This document shows, piece after piece, positions 1-10,150 of a DNA stretch of 64,000 bases. How positions within the stretch are numbered: the stretch's first letter is position 1; every line of letters starts with the position of its first letter. The DNA lies in contig NC_087064.1 of the NCBI RefSeq assembly GCF_963678635.1, positions 29,968,248 through 30,032,247 on the forward strand, given 5' to 3'. Made by a program: the position numbers and the translations under genes. The stretch is from Symsagittifera roscoffensis (lineage: Eukaryota; Xenacoelomorpha; Acoela; Convolutidae). The notes under the pieces are model-generated. The model worked only from the letters and a program-made list of their open reading frames with translations. It was not told where the DNA came from and did no database searches.

Positions 1-244
1 TGCCCATAATTCATTAAGATATTTGTGATAGTTATAGTATATTTTGCATTGAAATTGATATCCGAATTTTCCAGAGTAGAATTCTATTAAATTTTTGCAA
101 TAAACAATTGTGTTCTGGATGTCTTTACATTTGATTCAACCGAACTATATTTGAAAATATTTTGTGGAAGACTATGATTTCTTAGAATAAACTCGCTAAT
201 TACACTGGATATGCGCGACAAATTAAGACGTTTTTCAGATAGGA
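1..244. other. AT-rich flank, no gene seen
   Basis: AT-rich sequence without a supported gene. A stop (TAA at 224-226) closes the plus frame that becomes the long open frame at 245-1016. Confidence 0.5.
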
Positions 245-715
245 TTGCTAGTTTTGGCACCCCGGCCATCAATGCTTTCCAGTGCGGGCCCTGGAAGAGA
301 GTGCACGATGTTCTACCTCGGCGCAAGGTCAAGAAAGTCCTCGAGTTACTACATCAATTTCCAAGTCCAGCGCTTGTTTTTGAGCTGGCATAGGCTGAAA
401 CTGGAACAACTGATCTTGAACCTACACTCAGGAGAGCTGCAGAAAGTTCTACTTCTGCGGTCCAACGTGGAATCAAATCCGGGGCCAGAGCTTTGTTGCA
501 TTTGTAATAAAAAATTTAGTAAGCGACAGAGTGCGGTCTGGTGTCACAGAGGAGGATGGATTCATCTATCATGCTCAGATCTTAAATCTACGTCACAATG
601 GGATAACTGCTATGTGTGTGAAACATGCACATGGTGCATACACGACTCTCAACAAACGAATGACGAAAATATTGAAGATCTTAACCTGCTTCAATGGAGC
701 TGCAATGGCTCAGTG
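245..715 (+). mobile_element. LINE-derived ORF fragment: 2A-like motif, PHD-type zinc finger, start of endonuclease
   Basis: An open plus-strand frame carries three features in the order seen at the N terminus of CR1/L2-type non-LTR retrotransposon proteins. First is a 2A-like ribosome-skipping motif ending NVESNPGP (464-487); classical 2A has Asp where Asn stands here. Next is a PHD-like finger (494-628) with C-x2-C, a later Cys, W-x-H-x2-C and a final C-x2-C. One expected Cys is Gly (CHRGGWIH) and one residue is missing, so zinc binding is probably impaired. Last is LNLLQWSCNG (about 656-700), like the opening strand of the AP-type endonuclease. The rest of the endonuclease and the reverse transcriptase are absent. 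ATG at 272 is the first in-frame Met. The frame stays open into the PNT exon that follows. Family assignment rests on motif order and is inferred. Confidence 0.6.
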
Positions 716-724
716 AGCATTGAA

Positions 725-1016
725 ATGGCAGAAATCCACCATGAGTCAACTGGCTATAACAGGATAGGCGACACTAATGACCTTGTGGTTTCCAGTAGCC
801 CGACTTTTGGTTCAGATAGCTTAGTTAACGATCACTTTAAAATTGAAATAAAAGAAGAGCCAAATGTGACCCAAGACTTTTGGGTGGCCGATACTTGGAC
901 AAGCATAGAAGCTCTGGAATGGATTGTGGAAATTGTCACAAATCTCTATCTAAATTTTGATCTCAAGCAGCGCTACGAAAGATATTGCAATTTAAATGTG
1001 GACGATTTTTTTCAAG
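725..1016 (+). CDS. First recognised exon of an ETS-type PNT (Pointed) domain gene
   Basis: The frame from ATG 725 runs 97 codons plus one base to a strong donor, CAAG|gtaaga, at 1016/1017, giving a phase 1 end. The last 47 or so codons read like the first helices of a PNT/SAM-Pointed domain: WTSIEALEWIVEI, FDL, then YCNLNVDDFFQ. These align by eye with the GABP-alpha PNT pattern W-S-x-x-x-V-L-x-W ... IDL ... LCSLNQEDFFQ. Before this lies KIEIKEEP, a SUMO-type (I/V)KxE motif. PNT domains mediate protein contacts in ETS transcription factors. The frame is also open upstream into the LINE fragment, so the start could lie earlier (ATG 272), or a phase 1 acceptor could be used at 713/714. Host exon identity is well supported; the ETS assignment is moderate because no ETS domain was found. 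Confidence 0.55.
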
Positions 1017-1315
1017 GTAAGAAGTGGTTGTTATTTGTTCTTAGAAAACGCAAATTGGAAAAAATACGGGGCAAGTTCTTAAATAAAATATTTTAAAAAA
1101 AATTAAATGAAACAGTTCAATCAACCAGAGCGGGAAACCTCGCGTACCTCTACTCGTACAAAATGTTTTAAAAGTATTTTGACAGTTTCAATCTTGTTTT
1201 TGGATTTTTTTACCCGAATTCCTATCGTTTCAAATGTGACCTATCGGGATTTTAGGCAGCTAGATTTTAAGAGATAGGTGTTGATAATCCGGTTGTTATC
1301 TAGGTTGTTAATTAG

Positions 1316-1411
1316 CTGGACAATTTTGTCTGGGAACCAAATGTCTTGGACACTTTTTGAATTTCGGACAGTTTTGTCCGGGACAAAAATGTCTTGGACA
1401 CAATTGTCCAG
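1316..1411. repeat. 96-bp palindromic MITE-like element
   Basis: The left end CTGGACAATTTTGTC is matched by an inverted copy at the right end, ...GACACAATTGTCCAG. The interior repeats the motif (G)GACA(A/G)TTTTGTC and the direct motif AATGTCTTGGAC. A diverged relative lies near 27020-27115 (CGGGACAGTTTCGTCTG ... AATGTCCTGGACAATT). The short length, terminal inversion and second copy suggest a foldback or MITE family. Confidence 0.55.
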
Positions 1412-1589
1412 ACACGATTTAACCTCTTCAGTTTCGAAGAGGTTTGATATTTGCTCTTCTAAATTACGCGCTCTTTTTAGTAGTTATCTGTGATGGTCTT
1501 TGCGTAAGCGCGACTTATTTGAGCTAGGAGCTTTAGTTCAATTTTCACCATACTCAAATCTTCGTAGAAAATTGAGTTTTGGCAACTAG

Positions 1590-1960
1590 CTAGTGTTTTT
1601 TACTTTTTAAGAGCAATAAACGTAGTGAATACTCTTAAATAGGTCTTGGTTATTTTTTTTTTGTTTTTTTTTAAGGAAAAAGTCTTAAAATGCTCTAATA
1701 ACTACAGATGTTCATTCCTACATTAATGCATTTATGAATGCACTTAGGTATATATGCATATTTTGAGTTCAATTGAATTCATCTGCTGAAAGTGACGTAA
1801 ATAGCACTCAAAATATGAACGTGGAAATGGTGCGAAAAAAATGAAAAATTTCTAGTTTCGAGAGTGGAATTTAATTTTTAGATTTCCAGCGGAATAAAAA
1901 CTTTACCTATTGGTCCAGTTTTCTCAAGTAATGTTATTGTTATCAAAAGTCTTAGACATT
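1590..1960 (+). repeat. Dispersed intron repeat A, copy 1
   Basis: Starts with TTTTTAAGAGCAATAAACGTAG and proceeds through GCATTTATGAATGCACTTAG, CTGAAAGTGACGTAAATAGC and CCAGCGGAATAAAAACTTTA. The same ordered blocks recur at about 12290-12560, 13320-13640 and 14290-14560, with shorter traces near 6185, 16590, 18335 and 20990. The family concentrates around the phase 1 exons, which points to duplication of intron plus exon units or a shared inserted element. Confidence 0.65.
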
Positions 1961-2354
1961 TTTTCAACAAAGTCAGTTTTTTTTCTGTTTACTTGCGTTC
2001 ATTATTCGTTTCCAACTGCCACTTGGCTATGTTTGCAGTTGATTTTCTTGGCATTTTCTTTTTTTTTGCTAATCGCGCCGTTTTTACTTGTTAGTGGCGT
2101 GCAGATTGCTCTCTTCATGGAAATTTATGGTCTATGTTTGCTTCTAAATCAAGCGAGCTTGCCAGTGTAGTAATATGGTCAATCTACTGTTTTTCAACGT
2201 AATTCTCGCTGTAAGTGCTGAGATTAAAAAGCAAACTTAATCCAAATAACCGTTTTTGACTTAAGTTAAGTTCCTTAACCCTCTTGAAAATAATGCCGCC
2301 CTTTTCTCAAACGTGGAAAGATATTCTTTCTGGTATTATTTTTCCTACATCTTT

Positions 2355-2625
2355 TGAAACGCGTCCAGACAATGCAGCCAATAATAGTGACCGCCGCAGT
2401 CGCGCCAATGTGTTGCGAGCTTGCCAACAGAAGCTAGGACTCACACGAAATTGAGAGCCGGTTATCGCCGTAAAGCGGCGATGCGCGCGTAACGCGCCCA
2501 CCGGTGACCTTAAACCGAGAAATAGCTCCAGTTCCGATTTTTTTCCTTTCGAATCTAGCGTTTTGTAAAACTGGCTGAATTGTCTGTATATTTTTGGCTG
2601 AATTGTCTGAGTTTTAAATTGCCTT
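2355..2625. mobile_element. GC-rich hairpin MITE, copy 1
   Basis: Shares a GC-rich core with the copy at 29920-30237: GTGACCGCCGCAGTCGCGCC, then a hairpin CGCCGTAAAGCGGCG and CCACCGGTGACCTTAAACC. The right end reads TATTTTTGGCTGAATTGTCT; the left end (CAGACAATGCAGCC) has decayed relative to the perfect repeat in copy 2. No coding capacity. Confidence 0.65.
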
Positions 2626-3654
2626 TGGCCTAATTGTCAGTGCGCGGTTTTGAAACTTCATAAATTGTCAATACGATGGACTATATTTTGCGCGTTTTTA
2701 TGTGCTCGTCCGCGATGCTGGTGAGACTCAAAATAATCGTTTCTTTAAAGGGAGGCGGACTAATTAGCAGAATGGTCTAAGAGCAGAAAAACTTTTAATG
2801 ATTTATACGGGCTAATTAAAACAATTATCAGACTCGTCTATAATACCAAGAAAATGAATAAATTATACATGAATTGAATAATTTCATCCAGTTTTTTTTA
2901 TTCTGATGAAAAAATTGCGATTAAATTACTCAAATCATGCATAAAAGATTAGTTTATTTGGTTATAATGCCTATTCTCATATTTTATTTACCGATTAGCT
3001 TATAAAAATTAAAGTTTTTCTGCTGTTAGATCCATTCTGCTTTTAGAAAATTCTGCTTATTGACTGGCCACCACTTTAAAACGCTCAGATAATCATTGAA
3101 AATGGAATTGAGGCAAGTTAATCGGTCATAATAACCTATTTAAATATTTGGGGTTGTTTTTTTTAGTTCAAAGCAGATTGCAATATATTTTTTTTTGCTT
3201 TTTCCTTTTTCGAACAAAAATATATAGCGGGTTTGTGTACAGTTTGAAAGGGATGAAACTGGGCTGAAAATTAAAGAGAAATATTACTCTCAGCGTGAAC
3301 ATGCATTATGATTGATTCAGATATATAACGTTAAGAGATGCAGCTTCACCTCTGTTGAATTATAAATGTGGTCTGAATTTTGAATTTAAAAGGTACTCGT
3401 AAACCTTTATTTGCTCACTTTATCATTTCTTGCATGTTGTTCATGCGAGGACAAATTTTCTTACAGAAGTTTTTCAACGCAAAATCAGGTAACAGTACTG
3501 CAAAAAAATGCATTCGCGACCTTATAAAACTTCCAAAAACGTTTGAAAATTCGGCTTTTTTGACAAAATTAGAACAATGTACAACAGTCAGAATTTGATG
3601 ATTTTCTCAATTATCTTCATTCGTTTTTACATTTGCGATCAGCTTAATGTGTAA

Positions 3655-3905
3655 TTACGAACGTTCTTTTTTTCGAACATAACTCGCAAATAAAAGTGTT
3701 CATTAAAAGTGTTCACTAATTTGGAATTTTCAATTTAGCGTTGGAAATGCATAGCATCTGTTGTCTGCTTAATTTGTGGCTAGTGTTTGGTACCTATTTA
3801 GCTTCTGCGGCTGAGTGTGTCAGTCTCTTAATCTCTAGATCACAGGTTCGAATCTCAGAGGTTGCCGAATTTAAGTAATTCGAGGCTTATTTCTAATTTT
3901 TGTTA
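3655..3905 (+). repeat. tRNA-like SINE, copy 1
   Basis: Contains a box A-like GGCTGAGTGTGTCAG and a box B GGTTCGAATC about 40 bases later, resembling a tRNA-Ser/Leu type head. The preceding block (AACTCGCAAATAAAAGTGTT) and the following block (GAGGCTTATTTCTA) also occur around 9410-9690, so this is a copy of an interspersed repeat and not a functional tRNA gene. Confidence 0.55.
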
Positions 3906-4094
3906 TTGCACTTTGTAGAGCTGTTTTTTGTCGTGTTCTCGCAAGTGTTTTTGAAGCCAAGCTTCGCCTTTGTGTTTAAAGCCTCAGATTAGCAAGCTTT
4001 ATCAAATGGAAAGAATACTTTTTTTTAGGTTAAAAACTTGTCTAATAGAACTGCTTGATGGCTTGATTTAGAATAATTTCAAAATCAGGGACCT

Positions 4095-4200
4095 ATTCTG
4101 CGCGTTTAGTCTGGAGGCAGCGTCCCTGGTTGGCACTACGAAGATCCTGAGTTTGAATCCAATCAGGAAATATAGGGCAAAGTTAGTGGTTCAAGCATTT
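4095..4200 (+). repeat. Possible tRNA-derived fragment
   Basis: CGCGTTTAGTCTGGAGGCAG followed 40-50 bases later by GAGTTTGAATCCAATC resembles degenerate pol III boxes A and B. It does not fold into an obvious cloverleaf, so it is a weak call. Confidence 0.3.
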
Positions 4201-4507
4201 TTCATTAGAAATAGAACCCTGTGCTATATTTTCATAATGGTACAGTACTAGTAAGTGAATCCCATTTTTTTGTGAGATACGAATTTTCCGGTCTTTTCAT
4301 TCTCATTGCAGTAATTAATGGAGCCTTGTCTTAATTGTTTGCCTATGCGTTTTGCACACATTCAACTTTTTCCTATTCTTCGCATTTTTTTGCGGTTTGA
4401 CATGTGATTTCTTTTTAAATTCAGTTCATTTCGTTTGTTAAGAAGTGTGAGAACTCCACTATCGAGCTGCATGGTGTAAAAATCTTTAAAAAGCTAAATA
4501 ATTTCTA

Positions 4508-5403
4508 CAGGGTGTTCCAAAACCTATGAGATTTTTGAAAAGACTGTCATTTTTGACTGAAATGCCGTGTGAGTCTGATTTTTCGCAGGGTGATAGATGA
4601 AATGTGGAATTTTGAGAATCCGTGAACGAATAACAATTTGGAGAAACACAATAAATGTTTTGCTCCATTTTCTTGATTTTCAATCATGCTTCATTGAATT
4701 GTTCACGCCTTTTTCTTCAATCTCGTTCATTTTATCAAAGAAATGAAATTCAGTGATTAGAAGCGCAAATTCATTATCCTCCAGTTTGCAAAAGGATTAT
4801 CAGCATCAAGGCGAAATCATAGGCCTTTTCTGGTTCAGAGATGAAATAGGAGACCAATAACGGTCAACCAAGTTGTTTATCTCAACTTGCTCAGGAGCCA
4901 AGTATGTCCCCTTGTGGAACACCGGCGAGATATTAGGAGACTTTGGTTCCAACAAGACGGCGCAACATGCCATACAACCCGTCCAGTATTACAGTTTCTA
5001 CAGACTGTTTTTGGTGACAGCATTATCAATCGTCATTTCCAAATTCCTTGGCCCGCTCAAAGCCCAGACCTTAATCCTCTGGACTACTGGTTCTGGGGTT
5101 ATGGTTGTGCTGCAATTCATCGCGAAAACCCCAGGACCACTGCCGAACTGATCACTAGCGTTGAAAGTTTTTGTCGTGGGATCACATATGATCAGATTTC
5201 AGCTGCTACTGCCTCAGTTCACAAGCAAATGATCAAATGTCAAGAAAATGGCGGGAAACATTTCCAACATCTCTTGAAATGAATAATTTTTACTTAAAAA
5301 TTTCCACATCTCGTCTATAACGTGTTAAATTATCAGGTGTCCACGTCAATTCAGTTAGAAACGACAGCCCTTTCATAAGTCTCATAGGTTTTGGAACACC
5401 CTG
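4508..5403 (+). mobile_element. Tc1/mariner-type transposon copy with TA target duplication
   Basis: An 896-bp element bounded by inverted repeats (CAGGGTGTTCCAAAACCTAT at the left, its complement ending ...GGAACACCCTG at the right), flanked by TA on both sides (4506-4507 and 5404-5405). The interior holds the C-terminal half of a mariner-like transposase. The length is short for a full mariner (about 1.3 kb), so the N-terminal transposase half has been lost or scrambled. The intact ends and target duplication make this a clear DNA transposon insertion. Confidence 0.9.
4887..5282 (+). pseudogene. Mariner-like transposase, C-terminal remnant (DD41D-type spacing)
   Basis: The frame reads FQQDGATCH, the second catalytic Asp block, then WPAQSPDLNPLDYWFWG with the third Asp. 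Forty-one residues separate the two Asp residues, matching the DD41D (rosa-like) spacing, not the DD34D of classical mariner. The first catalytic Asp and the helix-turn-helix region are missing. Upstream fragments such as GLFWFRDE (about 4825-4850) and TVNQVVYLN (about 4860-4890) lie in other frames, showing frameshift decay. The protein would cut and paste the element; this copy cannot. Confidence 0.85.
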
Positions 5404-5405
5404 TA

Positions 5406-6790
5406 GTTACAAAAATTGATATTGGAATTCTGAGTGGAATAATTATATCATATATTGATCCAGTTTTTTCATTTTGGATTAGTGTTATCAAAATTTCAAT
5501 CAGAAAAATTTCATGCAATTCACATCGCTTCAAAATGCTTTCAAAGAGTTATAATTTGGTTTCTTGGAAGCTCGAAAATTTGTAGTTTTACAAAAAAAGT
5601 ATCAATTGTTCTTTTTTGTCTCCTGATGTTAATTGGCACTTAACTGTATTTGAGCATATTTTGAGCTTGTCAAATGTGATCATTTGAATCCTAATTAAGT
5701 TTTCTGCTCCCGAAGTTTTTGGAAAATTTTGAAAAATGTTCAATTTTTTCTGCAAATTTTCTGTATGCCTGGATACTACTGGCATATTTTCCTCTGTCAT
5801 CAAACTTGCGAGATCAAGTGGCTTATGAATGGGAACTAGTCTTTTATCCCGTAATTAATTTTTCTTACACACTTTATTGTTCTTCTCTACTTTATTCTCT
5901 TCTCTTTACAAATCTTTTCTATATTATCGAACCTCAACAAACTGCAGGTTCCTTCCAACTTGGTGTACAGGTAACAGCGTCGCCTTTGCATCCTAATATC
6001 TTGGTTTTGAGTTTTTGAGTATGTATGCAATATGCAATGATTTTTTTTCTTAGGTTTTTGTTCGTTCGCTCAAGTTTTTTCGGCTTAATTGCCAAATCAC
6101 GTAGTTTGCCTGTGCTGTAAGCAACCTTCATTTTAGCTGCAAGTGCAATTGTTGTTTGTTGAATTTTCAGGTGAGACTTGAAACTTTCAAAGTTTTTTTA
6201 AGAGTAATGAACGAAGTTCAGTGCATTACTATTGTTAAAAGTAAGGCAAACTCCACTCTCGAACAGCAGTGTAAAGATCACGAAACACGTGATCGACTTC
6301 TAATTTCGAAAATAAAAGTTTTGCCTATTAATCCAGTTTTCTCAAATTGGGTTAATTTTTACAAAAAAAAGCGTTTATTATAAATTGTTCTTCAAATTCA
6401 AATATCTTTAGGGCCATCTATTTTTTTTCTTCGAAATTCAAAACTGAAGGTTTTTAAAAAATAAGTCAGTTTTTATTTTCAGTTTCCTTGCGGCGTTCAT
6501 AACTCTTTTCCACCTGTAAGTTGGCTGTTTTTATGAAATCAAATTTTTTTGCGGCTTAACTTATGTCTGCTCAAAAATTGTCGGCTGTGTCTCCTCTTCC
6601 GTTGCTTAACTTTTGTTCCGTTGCTTAGTATTTTTATTCAAATGTCTGACTTGTCAGCCTTGTGAATTTCTTTCGAGACAAACGAAATATAAATTTTAGA
6701 AGACTTAATTCAATTGGTGTGAAATTCAAATTCAAAAGAATGAGTATTTAGAAACTATTTTTAGTGGTATTATTCAATTTTGTTCAGAAT
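5406..6790. other. Intron sequence, no gene seen
   Basis: AT-rich DNA. A partial copy of repeat A lies near 6185-6370, followed by the block CATAACTCTTTTCCACC near 6500 that precedes several exons elsewhere in the gene. No supported exon. Confidence 0.4.
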
Positions 6791-6793
6791 CTA

Positions 6794-6843
6794 TTTATAT
6801 CTATCTATCTATCTATCTATATATCTATCTATCTATATCTATC

Positions 6844-6883
<40 letters not shown>

Positions 6884-6915
6884 GCTATCTATCTATCTAT
6901 CTATCTATCTATATC
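6794..6915. repeat. CTAT/TATC microsatellite
   Basis: About 120 bases of near-perfect 4-base repeat (TATC)n with a few interruptions (ATATC, CTAG). The Ser-Ile-Tyr-Leu repeat frame across it is an artefact of the array. Confidence 0.95.
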
Positions 6916-7374
6916 TATACTATATTTAAATGCGAGTGACAGCTATCTCCCATGTTTAAGCATTATAGTTTTGCATTTTTAACAAGAGTTTTTTCATATT
7001 TAAGCTATATCATATATCGCAATGCTTAAGAAAATTTTTAAATTAGTTTTCCGCAAGGTCATTAATTTTCAGTAATTTTTTGCGAGGCCAAATTATGTCT
7101 GTCTGTCTGTATACCTGCTTTTTAAATTAATTTGATTGTCTGTCTACCCGTCTCCTACTTTTTTTTAAACTTTCAGATATCTATTAGCCAAAATATATAT
7201 AAATCCGGACTTCACTTTCTCGCCATTTTAAGGCTTTTTCAACGCAATTTTTTTGCATGCTAAACAAAAGAATTGTTTCACGTTTAAGCTATATCGTATA
7301 TTGCTATGGTTAAGGTTTTTTATCGACTTTCCAGTTTAAATTCAGTTTTTATTTCATCAAGTTTGAACTTATCA

Positions 7375-8660
7375 ACCTAATAGTGTGATGTTGTCAGAGT
7401 TTTCCCAGGTTTTGCGATTCTGGGCTCCGTATATGAATAACCAAATCCTTTTAGTTTACGAGATAGGCGATTTTCGAGATTTTTCAAAAATTTCTAGAAA
7501 AATTAGTTGAAAAATTTCTCAATTTTTGAAATTCTCACCCTGTAGTTAGGTGCTGTCAGGTTACTCTCAGGGATTGCGAATCTTGCCTCCAAATCTCACT
7601 TCTCAAATCCTTGTAGTTTTCGAGATATGACGTTTTTTAAGGTTTTTTCAAAAATTTTTCAAAAATTTAGATTTTAAAAATGCCAAAATATTGAAGATCT
7701 CATTCCTGTTGTTGGATATTGTGAGTGTACTCTCAAGAGTTGCAAATTGTGCCTCTGATTATGGCTGCTCAAATCCTTGTAGTTTTCGAGATGTGACGTT
7801 TTTTAGGATTTTCTCAAAGTTTTTCAGAGAACGTAGATATAAAAAATTTCACATAACTTGAAATTACCATCTATGTAGTCAGACTCTGTCAGGATACTCT
7901 CAGGAGTTGGGAATTTTGCCTCCAAATATGACTGCTCCAAACCTTGCAAATTTCCAGATATGACGTTTTTTTTTTTCAAAGTTTGAAATTCCTAACCTGC
8001 AGTTGGGGGTAGTCAAAGTAATCTCATTAGTTTGCAAATTTTCAAGGGGGTTGTAATCTCAAGGGGTTGCAAATTCGGCCTCGAATCAAAAATGCCCAAA
8101 CCTTTTTAGCTTAAGAGATTAGTTGATTTTTGTGATTTTTATGGAATTTTTCAGAAAACTTAAATTACAAAATGATTCCTAAAGTGAAATTCCAAACCCT
8201 GTAGTTGTGGGCTGTCAGAGTACTTTCAAAGATTGTGAATATTGCCATCAAATAAGATTGCCATCAAATAAGACTGCTGACATCAAATCTTGGTAGTTTT
8301 CGAGAGGTGAAATTTTTTCTGGTTCACAAAAAAAATTTTTTTTAGAAAACTTAAGGTGAAGTTTCTCAAAATTTGAATTTTCCATTGTTGTAGTTGGGTT
8401 TTATAAGAGTACTCTCAAAAGTTGCAAATCTTGCATCCAAATGAGACTGCTCAATTGCGTTTAATTTCCCAGATGTGACGTTTCTTAGTTCATTCTAAAT
8501 TTTTCGAAGAATTTATATAGAACTTCACAGAATTTTATGGTTCTTCAAAATTTGTATAAAAAAATTTGAATAAAAACTTTGCAAAATTTGGAATTAGGAA
8601 CCTTGTAATTGGGTGCTGTCTGAGTACACTCAAAGAATACAGATCTTATTTTCAAAATAT
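7375..8660. repeat. Diverged satellite, about 8 units of 130-200 bp
   Basis: Successive units open with GTAGTTxGGTGCTGTCAG-type sequence, continue TACTCTCAAGAGTTGCAAAT and GCCTCCAAAT, then AAATCCTTGTAGTTTTCGAG and ATGTGACGTTTTTTA. Unit starts are near 7385, 7545, 7710, 7876, 8000, 8203, 8390 and 8600. Units are well diverged, so the array is old. More units lie at about 9760-10150, after the exon at 8785. Confidence 0.8.
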
Positions 8661-8784
8661 GCGGTTTATTATGAGTACCGGAGGTGCGTTACACGCTAGT
8701 TTTGCTGAAAATGTTTTTCGACAGGGATCAAATATCATACCAGTTTCTTTTAAAAAAATTATTAGATAAGCTGTTCTGTTTTAG

Positions 8785-8943
8785 ACGTGGAAATTGATGT
8801 CTCAATTGGAGACATACACGAGAGCATGGATAAATTAGTGTTCTTCTGGCCAAAAAGAATATACATGTATGAGCTCCTTCTCATACATCAAAAAAGGCGT
8901 GAACAGCAGGACGAAGATGAGCAATCGGATCCTGAGGATTACG
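8785..8943 (+). CDS. Phase 1-1 exon, probable end of the PNT domain plus acidic linker
   Basis: Acceptor ctgttttag|AC and donor TACG|gtaaga bound 159 bases that are open only when read from phase 1, matching the phase 1 donor at 1016. The peptide contains GDIHESMDKLVFFWP and MYELLLIHQKRREQQ, then an acidic stretch DEDEQSDPEDY. The helix MYELLLIHQKR would sit where PNT domains carry their last helix (compare GDILWEHLEQM in ETS proteins), with extra residues before it. The splice sites and reading phase are strong; the domain match is weaker. The exon sits inside the satellite array, unlike its flanks in composition. Confidence 0.6.
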
Positions 8944-9404
8944 GTAAGAAATGGAAGAATCCTCCCTTGCTAAAAGGCATCTAGTAAAAAAAATCGACCC
9001 CTTAAAAATAATTCATTCAACAGTTACTAGCAGTGATGAGCATGTAGAAAAGGCTATTTAAATTTCTATTTTGCTGACTAACTGCAATTTGCAAATTCTA
9101 TCGTTAATTTATTTTTGAAAAGGTAACTGGACACTTTACCCTATTCCGATGTACTCTGTGATTGATACAGTTTTATCCTTTATAACACTAGGTATTAGGG
9201 ACATGTATAGAAGGGTTATTGTATTTGAGTTCTACCACGTAGACTCAATTTCGATCTCAGTTGATAATCCGAGCTCTTTGCGGACTCGATTTTGATTGAA
9301 ATTTTAGCATTTAGAACAGTTTTCAAACCCCAATATAGGTAGTCAAAAAGAACACACAGAATATTCGTATTATTTAGTTTTTTACACTAGCAAGCTTGCG
9401 AGCG

Positions 9405-9695
9405 TTAGTGTATTTCTACGAACCTTCTTTTTTTTCTAACCTAACTCGCAAATAAAAGTATCCATTAAAAGTGTTCATTTATTTGGTGGTAATTTTGCAA
9501 AAATCACGCTCTGTACTATTGGAAATTTCATAGCATCTGCTCTCTGCTTTATTTGTGGGTAGTGTTTGTGATTAAGTAAGTGTCCATGGCTGAGTGGTTA
9601 GTATGTGAGACTCATAATCTTAGGTAGCAAATCGAACCCGAGGCGTAGCTGAGTTTCTTTTCTAATTTGAGGCTTATTTCTACTTTTACAAGAAA
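9405..9695 (+). repeat. tRNA-like SINE, copy 2
   Basis: Box A-like CATGGCTGAGTGGTTAGTAT and box B-like AAATCGAACCCGAGG, with the same flanking blocks as the copy at 3655-3905 (AACTCGCAAATAAAAGT before, GAGGCTTATTTCTACTTTT after). The box A is closer to a tRNA consensus here. Confidence 0.6.
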
Positions 9696-9759
9696 CATAA
9701 TTTAAATTATATGGTAAGTATCGCTGCAAAATTGCAAAACACATTTTTCGAAAACTTGA

Positions 9760-10150
9760 AATAAATTCTGTAGGTGGGAGTTGTCGGGTTAAAAAATTCA
9801 ATTTAAAAAACGTAACAAAAATTGATATTCTCAACACTATTTTGTGTACTGTCAAGGATTTTGCAGGAAGTTTATATATGGACTCAAATTATGACTGCTT
9901 AAAACTGGTGACTTTTCCAGAAATGACGTTTTAATGATTTTTCGTAATTTTTCAAAAGTGATAGATTTCATTAAAATAAAATTTTTTCAAGTTTTGAAAT
10001 TGTCGACGCATTGGTTTGGTGGGGCGAAGTCAAGTTTTTACCAGCAGTTGCAGATGTGGCCTCCATCCTAATATTATTGCTCAATTTTTTTAAGTTCCGA
10101 AATTGACTTTTTTGATGTTTCAAACATTTTCAACTAAGAAAAAAGTAGTT
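9760..10150. repeat. Further satellite units
   Basis: Two or three diverged units of the 7375-8660 family (GTACTGTCAAGGATTTTGCA, CAAATTATGACTGCTTAAAA, GAAATGACGTTTTAATG), separated from the main block by an exon and a SINE. Confidence 0.6.

Larger units (their letters stand above)
1017..8784 (+). other. Putative first intron, full of repeats
   Basis: No convincing exon was found here. The stretch holds a 96-bp palindromic MITE, a copy of intron repeat A, a GC-rich MITE, tRNA-like SINEs, a mariner copy, a CTAT microsatellite and most of a satellite array, listed separately. A 15-base candidate micro-exon near 5947 (acceptor tgcag, phase 1-1) is too weak to call. Confidence 0.4.

Noticed and set aside
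3800-3880. Functional tRNA gene
   Set aside because: Boxes A and B are present but the arms do not pair into a cloverleaf, and the sequence is repeated with the same flanks elsewhere.
5934-5966. Possible micro-exon after tgcag near 5946
   Set aside because: Two competing donors and no peptide evidence; below the level I can support.
6764-6982. 72-codon frame of Ser-Ile-Tyr-Leu repeats
   Set aside because: Translation of the CTAT microsatellite.
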